From Paratinospora sagittata (Eukaryota; Streptophyta; Magnoliopsida; Ranunculales; Menispermaceae): a stretch of DNA of 64,000 nucleotides. Made by a program: the position numbers and the translations under genes. Of this stretch, positions 36,758 to 52,300 are shown one piece after another (position 1 is the stretch's first letter; each line of letters starts with the position of its first letter). The notes below the pieces were generated by a model. It was given only the letters and a program-made list of their open reading frames with translations, did not search any database and was not told the origin of the DNA. Where the stretch lies: the NCBI GenBank assembly GCA_035771175.1, contig CM069598.1, positions 2,757,931 to 2,821,930 of the forward strand, written 5' to 3'.

Positions 36758-38395
36758 GAGAGCAACCAAACATATCACAAATATTACTTTTCATATCACA
36801 TTTATTTTTATTCTTCCACCCAATCGTTATCCTTTTTTTTTACCCCAAAAAAATACCCTAAACTTCCTAAACTAACCTCATTTATTAAGAAGGAAAAAAA
36901 AAAACCTTCGTTTCTTCTTCGTTTCCGCTTCTCCAACGAACTCTAAACTCATTGTCGTTCTTCTTCCCTCGATCTACTCCCTCTGTTCTTCTTCTTCTTA
37001 TTCTTCTTCTTTGATACTCGATCCCTGGACCTTTCTTCTTCATCGACATCGTCGTTCCCATATTTTTCGTTTAAAAACGAACCCTGACTTGCAACTTCAA
37101 ATCGAGCATTTTTTGTGTGTGTATTCTGGGTTTCACCCGAACCTATGACATAAGGTTCCGTTGGACCTGACCGAACCTTATATTTTTAAATTTTTTAGAA
37201 GGGATGACCCCTCTAGTAAGTTATAGTGGTGGTCTAACTTATTTGTTGGTATTTTTTGTGATTTTCGATGCAACTTGTATGTCAACGCACCGTTAACCCT
37301 TGTATTGCTGCCTATCAGTGGTAAACGGTACATCAATGCTCAAATGAGGTGGAAGGTACGTCGAAATAGGCTCATGTCGCTTCAAGGGCCATGAATGTAT
37401 AATTATCACAAGAATATCCTTGAAAAAAACTGAAAATATAAGGTTCGATAAGACATTACTAAACCTAATGTATAGATTCGATTGGACAGTACTGAACCTT
37501 ATACACAGGTTCAGTTTTATCCCGAACCTCATTTTTTTTTGTTGTTTTCAAGGATATTCGTGTGGTAATTATACATTAATGGCCCTTAAAGCAACATGAG
37601 CTCATTTCAACGTACTTTTTACCTCATTTGAGCGTCGGTGTACCGTTTGTCACCGATAGGCAGTAATACAAGGGTTAACGGTGCGTTGGCATACAAGTTG
37701 CATCGAAAATCACAAAAAACACCAACAAACAAGTTAGACCATCATCATAACTTATGAGAGGGGTCGTCCCCTCAAAAAAATCTAAAAATATAAGGTTCGG
37801 TCGGATTCGACCGAATCCAATGCATAAGTTCGGTAGGCCCCGACACCTACCGAACTTGTTGTTATATATTCGGTCAAACTCGATCGATGACGATTTTTTT
37901 TTCATTTAAAACCCATAATACACACACACACAAATACAAAAAATTTGCAAAAAAATCATCAAAAATTGTCAAACTTCGTCTCAACTTGAATCATCCACCA
38001 TTACGTTTTCAAATGGTGTGAAGATCGAATGTTTTAATTGCTTTGAGGTTTCTTTACATTTGAGAAAACTACTAAAAAATACATAAAAAATGGCGGCAAA
38101 ATCTTATAAAGAGTATTTAGGGGAAGAAGGGTATGAAGATAGCTATAGGAACATTAGAATAGAATAATGGTTTAGGGTCTACGGGATGAAGATGAAGGGT
38201 TTAGGGTTTATAGAATGAAGATGATGAATAGAGTAAGAGTTTATGATAGGGTAAATTTAGTAAAGATAGGGTTAAGTGGAAATAAAATTAATTTGCGGGT
38301 AGTTTAGACAAATTATACAAGGGTATTTTAGGAAAAAAAATATTTTTTAAGGTGTGGTAGGAACATTAAAACTGGTGGTATGTTTAGTTATTCCT
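36758..38395. mobile_element. Mutator-like non-autonomous element with long internal inverted repeats
   Basis: A 9-bp direct duplication, TTTATTAAA, flanks the element (36749-36757 and 38396-38404). The ends align as an imperfect inverted repeat: GAGAGCAACCAAACATATCAC against AGGAATAACTAAACATACCAC read inward from the right. A 9-bp duplication is typical of Mutator-like elements. Inside, about 37108-37440 and 37520-37945 are inverted copies of each other, with AAGGTTCGGTC/GACCGAACCTT boxes, CGTTAACCCTTGTATT / AATACAAGGGTTAACG, and GTGTGTGTAT / ATACACACAC. I found no transposase frame. The AT-rich target site makes the duplication slightly less decisive than it looks. Confidence 0.65.
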
Positions 38396-38605
38396 TTTAT
38401 TAAAATACCATTATTAAAATTATTGTTTCAATATTACCAGTTTAAATAAAAAATATATTTTTTATTAAATTTAGTAAAGCCCTTCTACATAAGCCCTATC
38501 AATACATCATGTGACTATGCTCACGTTCTCAATTTAAGAAAAAAAAAGTGTGTAAACTCAATATGACAAAACTCGTTCTACATCACATTTCCACCATTAT
38601 ATTCA

Positions 38606-38764
38606 GGAAAATATTAATTTAACTATAAAAAATATAATTTTAAGTGTAATTATACGTGCATAATTATTAGATTATTTATTACAAACCTTGAGTTGCACAA
38701 CACACATCTATTCAATAATTATGAATGTGTAGTTATACTTTTTATAGTTAGATTAACATTTTCC
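38606..38764. mobile_element. Small hairpin MITE, about 159 bp
   Basis: Arms of about 55 bases are inverted copies: GGAAAATATTAATTTAACTA on the left against GGAAAATGTTAATCTAACTA read from the right, followed by TAAAAA, ATTATACG/ATTCATAATTATT-type matches and a short loop. It has no coding capacity. Confidence 0.6.
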
Positions 38765-38798
38765 TTATATAAATATAACATTCTATCTTAATTTACTT

Positions 38799-38990
38799 TT
38801 TTTTTTTTTTATTATCGGGATTATGGCGTCCAAGTGACGTCCTTTTACCGTTTTACGGTGAGACTAATCCAGTTGGACTCGAGGTAACCGTTGGGCACCG
38901 AAACATGAACCTCTCCCAACGGAATTTTTTGCATCTATAAGGATTCAAAATCGAGACTTTTTACTTAAGCGACCAGGACTCCTTCCATAG
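38799..38990 (-). mobile_element. SINE-like sequence with poly(A) tail
   Basis: Read on the minus strand, TGGTCGCTTAAGTAAAAAG (A-box-like) and GATTTTGAATCC (B-box-like) are followed by a body containing CCCAACGG repeats and end in a run of A (plus-strand T-run at 38799-38810). This is the layout of a plant tRNA-derived SINE. The boundaries are approximate. Confidence 0.5.
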
Positions 38991-38999
38991 AAGCCAACC

Positions 39000-40340
39000 C
39001 TCAGTTTGTTTTAATTTGCTATTTGACTAAACCAAATCATGACTACTTATACTACTTATAAAACTCGTGATGTGATTAAAAATGTCAAATGTCAATATTC
39101 CCTCTATAACTTAGATAATATCTAACTAGAGCTTTCAAATTTAAAACGATATTCATTGGCCTTCAAAAAACAATTGAGATTTCACACACTCTGCTCCTAA
39201 GGGAATACTAAATTAGCCGTAGAAACTACTTTACATGTGAATAAATAAATAAATGTGCCAAAAATGGGTTATACTAAAATAGTTGAAGGTAAATGATATT
39301 GATTGTCAAACAACAAAAGATGCATTGAGCATTGCATTTATGCACCTCTTATTGAATAGCATTTTTCCAATATATGTTGTAAGAGCACAAGTCGTAGAAT
39401 CTTGCTTCAGCCAATCTTAAATGTACTTGAGGATCAAAAGTCAAAAGATCGAAATAATGAATTGGCCCACGAGATGTCAGATGAGTTCAAATACCAAATT
39501 GTATATGATAAAACAATTTTAAATTCTTAAACAAGACATGGTTTTCGTATCTATACCATTACTTATAACGCAAATACCTTTAAAAATTCACGGGGCGATC
39601 AATTTACCAATAATTTTTATGTTGCCCCTATTTTTTTTTTCTTTTTTCAATATTTTTTTAAAATTTTAATTTTTTACTTTTGAAAAATATATAAGTAATT
39701 CAATACAATAACTAAAATATTATGTATTTGAATAATTTTAAAATACCTCAATTTCTATGTTTCTTTTTACAGTTTTCAATTGTTAAAATACTACGAAAAT
39801 GGTCTCCTTTTCACAAAACACAAACATGAGAACTCTCACCAGTGCATCAATGAAAAAGGAAAGTAAATGGTGGAAGAATGATAGTTATATATTTTCAATT
39901 GCATCTTGATTCGATCTTTGATAAAAGTTCTTGGAGGTGAATCGATGATTTCAGGCTATCACTATTTTCTATTCACTCATTTCAATTACATAAAATTTTG
40001 GATCTCTATTTTGTGGTTTATATTCTGATTTTGTTATCAAGTACTTCAAATCTATTCTTTCTTTTTCAACTTGCTTCCTTTGATGGTCAGTGTTGTTTCT
40101 TTTAATGTAAAGAATAATGTTTTTCTTTTTCAATTTGATTTCTGCAATTCTCTTTTTGATACAATTTTTTTTTTTGGGGTATTAGGGATTTACTGGCATG
40201 TTAAGGAATCATGAGTAGTTTAGTAATACAAATCAGCCTAAATTTGATAATTTGTTGATTGAAGATTATTTGTTGGAAAGAGTAGTCTCCTTCATAGTTT
40301 CACCCCCTAGAACTTTGAAGATCTCTCACCTACTATAGGT
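39000..40340. other. AT-rich intergenic DNA
   Basis: Long AT-rich sequence with homopolymer runs. I saw no gene, RNA or element signature beyond short random frames. Confidence 0.4.
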
Positions 40341-40344
40341 TATG

Positions 40345-40470
40345 GTTTCATGGATTTGGAGTTCATTCTCTTATATGGAGTACTGCAGTTGGGTTGGATT
40401 GCAGCACTTATATTTATGGTTTGTTTTGCCGTTGTTACTCTCTTACTGTTATATATCCAGAAAGAGAGAT
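40345..40470 (+). pseudogene. Amino-acid permease (AAP-like) exon relic, frameshifted
   Basis: One frame gives GFGVHSLIWSTA and, after a one-base shift at about 40387, the next gives QLGWIAALIFMVCFAVVTLL. From memory, plant amino-acid permeases of the AAAP family contain GVLSLAW-x-x-AQLGWIAGP followed by a hydrophobic helix and LL-x-x-YR. The relic matches that first conserved transmembrane block in order and spacing. It is disrupted by the frameshift, and no other AAP exon is visible nearby. It is best read as an orphan fragment of a duplicated gene. Confidence 0.6.
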
Positions 40471-41870
40471 TGTGGATCAAGAATTGGGTATACTTTTCCA
40501 CATAATATTGTGGATCAAGAAATTCTCGGCCCTAAAAATTAAAAGAATTTTTTTTTTTATAAAATTATCCTTGATTTGCTTTGATAGTTGGTTCGGTGTT
40601 ATTAAGTAAGTAATTTATTATTATTATTATTACTATTATTTAAGGGAGAGTTATTGAGTAAATTAGTAATTTATAACATTTATTTATTTGAATCTATTTT
40701 TTTTTCTTCAGTTGTACATTACCCACTTTTCTCCCCCACTCCCCAATGTCACCCCTGCCCCTCTCACATCTAAGTTAATTAAATTATTATATATTTTAAG
40801 AAAATACATACGTGACTATGAGTCATGATTATTTGTTATATGTTTACATTTGTTTATTTTAAAAGAAAAATGTTAAAAGAACACAGATGAAAACTATGGC
40901 TTTACAACATCATCACCCAAATCTAATTTATTTTTATTAAATTTAATTTATCTTATATTTTTTTCATTTATAATTTTATAGCTATAAATTAAATAAAATA
41001 TAAAATTAGCCCAACTACAAAGATACTAATTAAAAAAATATAGTTAGATCATATACTAAAAACATCGTGTACCGTAAAATTTTGTCAATATTTTATGAGA
41101 ACATTCATAAATAGTTCCTTAATTTATATATAAATATATATATTTTACTTTCATTGTATACCTCAATTGTACTTTATTATGTTTCACTTAATAATTACTT
41201 ACCTATGTATATGTAACAAGTACTTTTAAATTATTGTTCTATTCATCACTTATAATTTTAAAAAAAAAAATTAACTCAATTTTTATTTCTTTTATTCACT
41301 TTTAAGCTATTTTTAACACAATTATTTAAAATTAAGTAACAAAAATCATTACTTAATTTGTCCCCAGTTAACTATTAATCCAAAGGACTAATAAAATATT
41401 ACCTTTTAAAATATTTAAAAAAAGTTTAATCACATGCACGTTAACTTGTATATATATATTTATCAAAAAGACATGGTTTTCAATTGCTCTAGGCAAAGTG
41501 ATTCCTTTAAAGAAAGCTTTTATGTGCGTGCATTGGCAACGCTAACGGGGTCGCAGAAAGAATAAAAGCTGCTTTTTTATTGTTTTCTTTTCTCAGCTTC
41601 CAATTAAACTTTCCCGTCCACCACGTACGTGTATTTCTCTGATTTTCTTTCAGACCTTTTAAGTAAACTTATCGGCCAAGTAACGTTCGAAGCATCAGGA
41701 GCAGGGTAGATATAGAATCCAAATAAGCAGCACTAGAACAATCAAGAAAGAGAGAGAGAGAGAGAGAGAGAGGTGAAAATTCTAAATCATTGATTTAAAA
41801 AATATTATCCCTGTTCAATACCCATTAACAAAAAACTAAAACCATAGTATTTATAGTTAAATGACAATGG
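40471..41870. other. AT-rich intergenic DNA with a (GA)n tract
   Basis: The sequence is noncoding and strongly AT-rich. A GA dinucleotide run lies at about 41749-41772. Nothing else was recognised. Confidence 0.45.
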
Positions 41871-41871
41871 T

Positions 41872-42066
41872 GTAACAACAACTTCGTCTTAGTAAGTTGA
41901 GAAGCTTGATTACGAGTTTGAACCCCACTACAATATGCACTGATGAGAAGGTACTAGCTATCCACCTTTTCAGAACGTCAAACTCCAAATTAGTTTCGTC
42001 CTCGCAAAGAGGTTAGGTGAGGACACTAGAGGGTTTAGGACCAAAATAAAAAAAATAAAAAATCTC
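41872..42066 (+). mobile_element. SINE-like sequence
   Basis: An A-box-like TTAGTAAGTTGAG is followed about 30 bases later by a B-box-like GAGTTTGAACCCC. A body with AACGTCAAACTCCAAATTAG leads into an A-rich tail (AAAATAAAAAAAATAAAAAA). Boundaries are approximate and no target duplication was identified. Confidence 0.45.
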
Positions 42067-42499
42067 AAATAAATAAATAAAATACTTAGTGTGAATAAAA
42101 GAAGAGTTACATTACCGAAAAAATAGGTAAGGTAGAACTCTCTCATATCAACTATTACATAAATCCACTAAATCAAACTATAAGAAGGGCTACAGCTTTA
42201 TTCAACTTAACCCTAGATCAAGCATAGAAGAAGCAGATTCATATAACTTGGTCCCATACAATTGAAAAAAAGTTTAGTTGAGTAATAGTGCGTCAGTGTG
42301 TGCTCAATAAGATGTTATTATAGAATACAAAGAACTATGAAAGTGTTAGTAGTGAGGCGAGTTGCAAGTTTTTAATAATGGTGGTAATGGTGAGAATGAC
42401 GGTCAATATATTTGCTCCACTTTTAGCTCTCAATATGTAGAAATCACCGCGCCATGAAAACTATCAATTGTCTAAAGCATTAAAAGCTACAACTTTAAA

Positions 42500-42797
42500 A
42501 AGAGCACTCAACCAATACAGCTTTATTTGATGAGAGAGTGAGAGACATAATTTCACAGCTTGATTATCACTGAGATGTGTTAAGGAAGCTCACCCTCAAA
42601 GTCATAGCAAGGAAGATCCCACCCTTCCAATTGACCTGAAAGACAAAAAGCTTCAGTGACCTTTGGGTACTTAATTAGATTGCAAGAGAGTTAGCTGGAG
42701 AAATTTCAATCAAGCAGTTGTGTAAATTTAAAAAGATCCTAGAGAGTATTACACTTGAGTTTCAATTGACTGGCATTCGAGCAATTGGACCGTAGGC
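42500..42797 (-). other. Probable 3'UTR of the thiolase gene
   Basis: Sequence downstream of the stop codon at 42798. A CTTTCAG acceptor-like site near 42640 and a GGTGAGC donor-like site near 42595 raise the possibility of an alternative 3' exon. No polyadenylation site could be fixed by eye. Confidence 0.3.
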
Positions 42798-46977
<4,180 letters not shown>

Positions 46978-47720
46978 GGAAACCTCAGAGATGAAACCTG
47001 TACAAGATCATTTTTATTCTATTAGCCACATTTTTATAAGAAGCAAAACCAAATTACCAAACTTATACGAACAGGCCCAAGTTTTTGCGTCGTTTTGGAA
47101 AAGCTCTACGGAAAAAAAGAAAATCAAACCTCTTCTTCTGGCGTAAAAATTGGGATCCACACATGCTCTGACTTCACAAAAGGTTTGAACATTTTAGGAG
47201 CCAAAACGTGTACAAAGACGTTGCCTTTCCCGCTTTACAACATCATACTAACCTTTTTTTGGCTAAATCTACGTAACTAGACAACCGAAAAAGAGCAAGC
47301 TTTCACTCGAAACATAAATTCTACCATTCTCTGGCTTTCCGATCGACTAAGAAGATCAATAACGAAAAACGAGAACTTAAGACCAAATGAGCTACAAAGA
47401 TCAGCCAAGATCGGGCATGAATCAGCAATCCAAAGCTAAAAACTAGACGAAAAACCTAAGAAGGAAGAATTCGAACTCGCGAATATTCGTGCAGAGCCAA
47501 AGCATTTTGCATTAAACCAACAAGAAATCCGTGAAAACACAATAAAAGCGGATCGAAACTTCTGATCTTTAAGAACTAATGAGAGAATTAAGGTTAGATT
47601 TCAATATTCCGTGTGAAATGTTTACCTGCGCTGGTTCTCTAGAGATGGAGGAGCAAAGAAATGGAGCGTAACTAGCGTCGATGGTGCATTGATTATTTAC
47701 TTCATTTATAGAAGAGACGC
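46978..47720 (-). other. 5'UTR, 5'UTR intron and proximal promoter of AACT
   Basis: On the minus strand a noncoding exon (about 47710-47633) ends at GCGCAG with donor GTAAAC. The intron spans 47632-46998, and the acceptor GTACAG precedes a 20-base leader before the ATG. A leader intron in a housekeeping metabolic gene may boost expression. The sites are seen in the sequence and the pairing is inferred. Confidence 0.6.
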
Positions 47721-49356
47721 TGGAGAGCGCAGTTGTGGTGCTTCGTGAAAATTGTGAACTTCGTCGAGTTATTTGTGATGTTACGGGAAAAGCCTCTTCA
47801 AATGAGTTATTGACTCTTATGTCCGAGATTTCTGAACTGACAAAAGTGCCCTTTTCGTTTGTACTTCACGTGCGAGAACATAAGCCGTCGCAAACGGGAC
47901 TCATAGTGAACAGGTGGCATAACGTTAATTTCCCCATAAGCAAAGTCGTTAAGCCCGTTTGGCTTGACCCCCTTGCATTTTTTTGTGAACTCGTATAGCA
48001 AGTTGCGCAATAGAAAAAAATTGGAAAAAAAAAATGCCTCGATTTGATGACATTTTATATCAGAAATATATATATATATATATATACACTCTTCTTTTTT
48101 GAATTATATTCTAAGTGGGATTAATTTAAAAAATTAGGCCACTTTTGTCTTGTATGAAATTAGATAGCATAAATTAATATTTAGTTGATTAGGATGATTT
48201 AGCATCTATTTTTTTAAGTGAGGTGGTGAGTTCAAAATCTCATCATGTATGAAGCTATTATTTGTTAAGAGATCTTTATATTTTTTGTAATCTAATCAGA
48301 ATCGAATTCAGATAGAATAGTCTCGTCACAAAACGAGGAAGACACCACCCGGATACTATTCCAAGATAGAACCCGAAAAAAAAAAAAAAATTTCTGAAAA
48401 GCTTTGACTTAACGTCAAGTTGATTTGTGATTTAAATCCATATTTTCCGTACTTAATTGGATTGGTGGGTCTGATCTTAGAACCCTATCTGTTTACCGTT
48501 GAAATTATTAAATGGAAAACTATAAAACCACGACCTTGAATTTTGTTCCAATTTATAAATTTAATGGGTTCTTATAGTAGCGTGTTTCGCATGGTGGTCC
48601 CAACTTACAAGAAACGATGTTAATTATGTATCTCGACAATAGCATTTTCAAATAAAATTGAGTAATACTGAAAATGTAATCCAAACTGCATCACTCTTTT
48701 AACATTTTTAGATTTTATTAAAAATTATGTATTGATATATGATTCAATACAATTTAAATACGATCCACAGATAATAAAATGTTATAGTTTGAACTATACT
48801 ACAACACTTCAATTAATTTAATATTATTCAAAATAAAATAAAAAATCAATGAAACACGACAAATTCATCTCTTTAATTAGAGTCTAACTGTCCCTCATGC
48901 AACCACATCATTAAACGTGATTAGCACCCAACACCTACCATAGATTAATAAGCTTCACATCTGTGGTAGGACCTTTATCACGTGCTTTAAGACCAGTCTC
49001 ATCTCTAATTTTAGCTTTCTTTAGTTAACAATAATTTCTTTTATTTATATATATAATTAAATCTGTGATGCCCATAAAGATCTTGAAGAATTTTATATAG
49101 TATTTCTTGGAGGGATCCGAGATACACCATTCATGCTTATGTAATAAAATGCAGCTTTCAACTTTCACCAACCAGCCTTTTTTTTTTTTTTTCTTTCATG
49201 TTTTATAAGTGGGTCACGGTCACATTCAGAAAATTAGCTTGAGCATGCGTTGGGCATGCCTATTTGTTTATGTGTTTCAAGTGCTCATCAGGTACCAACC
49301 AAGTCATTCATTCCATTTTTTGATAAAAAATACTTCAGAAATAGATATACAATTTC
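47721..49356. other. Intergenic region upstream of AACT
   Basis: It contains the distal AACT promoter, a TA dinucleotide run (48067-48087), a SINE-like sequence (about 48190-48385) and AT-rich noncoding DNA. The 87-codon frame at 47735-47998 has no family resemblance that I can see and is probably chance. Confidence 0.5.
48190..48385 (+). mobile_element. SINE-like sequence with poly(A) tail
   Basis: A B-box-like GAGTTCAAAATCTC follows an A-box-like TTTAGCATCTATTTTTTTAAG. The body (TCGTCACAAAACGAGG, CACCACCCGG) ends in a run of at least 14 A near 48375-48390. This is consistent with a tRNA-derived SINE. Limits are approximate. Confidence 0.45.
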
Positions 49357-52300
49357 TCAATCATCACTGTCACTGATATCAAAGGTAAGTTTTCGAACAA
49401 GGTTAGAAGAGAGCTTCAAAGAGATTGGTGGTTGTTTTTTCTTAACTGTGGAAATCCCAAGATCATTTGCTGCTTGGATGAGGCGTTTGCCAACTTCAGA
49501 TCTTCCAAGCTTCTTGTCTCTTGAAGTTCTAGGACTTGGGCTAGTAGGCAAGGGAAGACTAGATGGTGTTTTAGGTGGGAGAAGTTGCTCTGTTTTGGAA
49601 CTTCCAAGTTTGGCTCTTCTTGATGCTCTAGGAATTGGAATAGATGACACTTTAGAAGATTGGGTTTTTGTAGCTTTAGATGGTCCAGCGTTGCCTCTTG
49701 GTGTTTTAGGATTTGGGTTTGTAGGCAAAGGTACAGGTGCATCGAGAGGTACCCTTTCATCCAATGTCTCTGATTCTGAACAGTTCCTAACAGCATTGTA
49801 CTTCAAAGTTCCATCAGCTTGATGGGTAGTTTCACACATGTTATTACTTTCACACTCTGAAGAGCCTTTGCATGATTTCACTTCGTCAAACTCGGGAAAA
49901 TATCTTATTATAATACCTGTAACTGACACTACATCAGATGTGTTTGGACTTAGCTCCATCTTCTTGTTCTTGTTCTCGTTCTCCTTCTTCTTCTTCTTCT
50001 TCTTCTTCTTCTTCTTCAAGGAATTGAATTGGCAAAGCCTCCCTTGAGATGAAACAACTTCTTCATTTTCCTCATTTTTGTCAAGAAATCTTTCCTTACT
50101 CCCATCCAGACATTTGACGGGAAGGTGAATTTCTGTTGTTTTCTTCTTCTTTTTCTTTTCCTTGGGAACATTTGCAGCTGATAGAAGTTTTTTCATTAGA
50201 TCTTCAAGGGAAGTGGGCGTTTTCCTCTTTGATCGTCCAGCATTTTCATTAGAATCCTTCATGATTGTGCAATTGGTAGAGTCTTCAGGTTTCTGAGAAT
50301 CATTAACATCACTTCCATAAAGAGCAGAATCCTTCAAATCCTTGGAAACATTAACAGGTGAAAGGAGTTCTTTCATTACATCTTCAAGGGAAGTGGGCAT
50401 TTTCCTCTTTGATCGCACAGCACTTTCATTATAGTCCATCATAATTGTGCAATTGGTAGAGTCTTCAGGTTTCTGAGAATCAGTAACATCACTGCCATAA
50501 AGAGCAGAATCCTTCAAATCCTTGGCAACATTAACAGGTGATAGAAGATCTTTCATTACATCTTCAAGGGAATTGGGCATTCTCCTCTTTGATCGCACAG
50601 CATTTTCATTAGAGTCCATCATAATTGTGCAATTGGTAGAGTCTTCAGGTTTCTGAGAATCACTAACATCACTGCCATAAAGAGCAGAATCCTTCAAATC
50701 CTTGGCAACAGTAACAGGTGATAGAAGATCTTTCATTACATCTTCAAGGGAAGTGGGCATTCTCCTCTTTGATCGCACAACATTCTCATTAGAGTCCATC
50801 ATAATTGTGCAATTGGTAGAGTCTTCAGGTTTCTGAGAATCAGTAACATCACTGACATAAAGCGCAGAATCCTTCAAATCTCCCGATGGACAACACTTGT
50901 TAGAACAAATCACAGACGTTGTATCTATTTGAAGAAACCAAGCGCCCTTTACCCCCTGAAAGACATTCTTTATTGGCATAGAGTCTGGAAGGTGGTAAAA
51001 GTTTGATTTCGTTTTCACCTACAAGAGAACAAGAACAACAAGAGAGATCTATAAGAATACATAAACTTGGTTTAAGTGCGTCAAAAACTTCAATCTCAGG
51101 AGATCATACTCGTACCATTAATCCGTGAATGCTGATCTTTCCTATATCTGGGAAACAGATAGAATGTTCATCCTCAAGTTTTCCTGATGAAAAAATTTAG
51201 GACATTATTTTCTATTGAGTAATAGATATATGTACAGAGAAAACACGTTTATTGAGATATCATATAAACTACAGTATAGAGAAGATACATGTAACTATAT
51301 ATATCAAAGAGGTATAAAATCAATAATTGCTTTGTCGCATACCATTCATGTTCATCCATGAAACTAACGATTCTTCCAAAAGTGCAACTCCCAACTTAAT
51401 TCCAGGAGGCAGGAGATAAATTTCTAAAGACTCTCCAACACATTTCCAACCTCTAAACGCTTCAGAAAATTTTATATGCACTCTGTTCAATCATTACCAA
51501 AGCTAACCTTTTATTATCCTTACTCTGCAGCAACTCGTGACATTCAACCTCTTCCAATTTATCATTAATTTGAAGCCTATGATATGAGTTCAGACCCATC
51601 GTCTGCTTATTTTAGTCATTATTCTGGTCATTGTGGGATTTGGAGAAGGGACGATTGCAACCTTACCTCCACATGGGTGAAAGCAATTCTAAGCTCAAAA
51701 GGAGCACCGATATTTTAGCTTAGACTCTATGCCGAATCCTTTTATATGTTACATTGCATGACAACCAAAAAAACTTGCTTCCTTCAGATGCATAGGAAAT
51801 AAATGAAAATGGAAAAACTAAAGTTATATGCTTGGTGCATAAGGTATTCATTATTCATTTCATGGTAATGGTGGGCCAGAATTTGTATAACCTAAGCTAA
51901 GAGCCAACAATACCTGAAATGGGTCGGAACATCAATAATGGAAGTTTGATTAAGTCAAATATGACTTCCAAAAACAGCAAAGAAAAAGAAAAAAAAGCAC
52001 AAAAAGGTTGTTTTCACAACGTTCTGGTTGGAAACTCATTGCCGAACTATGGTGCATTATATGAGGAGAAGGTTAAGGTCAAAACGAGTACAATTCTCCC
52101 TTGCAAGCCCTATAAATAGGATTCTTAAAACTCTCTGAAAAATTTGTTTAGAACAACTTACAAAAGCATAATTATTATTGGTCATTTATACAAGACCAAT
52201 GACAATAACGGATTATGGAAAGGATACCTTCTGATATAATCCTTCATGAAGGAGATCCAAGGAGTCGAGGACACTACGGAAACAAGGTTGGGATTTTGGA

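Noticed and set aside
47735..47998. 87-codon + strand frame in the AACT promoter region
   Set aside because: It starts at a non-ATG codon, has no recognisable family and lies between the divergent flank and leader of AACT. It is likely chance.
50161..50880. CRISPR-like array
   Set aside because: The repeats are contiguous 180-bp coding units without spacers, in a plant nuclear gene.
51343..51482. Exon-like open stretch (about 46 codons, with splice-like ends) in intron 1 of the Ubl-like gene
   Set aside because: Including it needs a 25-base intron or upstream pieces with poor signals, whereas exon 1 (ending AAAA/GTAAGG) joins directly to 51183 in frame and gives the expected DLKRKL continuity.
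51510..51720. Further open pieces (LNSYHRLQINDKLEEVE, LRIAFTHVE) upstream of that stretch
   Set aside because: Short frames bounded by stops, with no match to the family. They are not needed for a continuous protein and are probably intronic.
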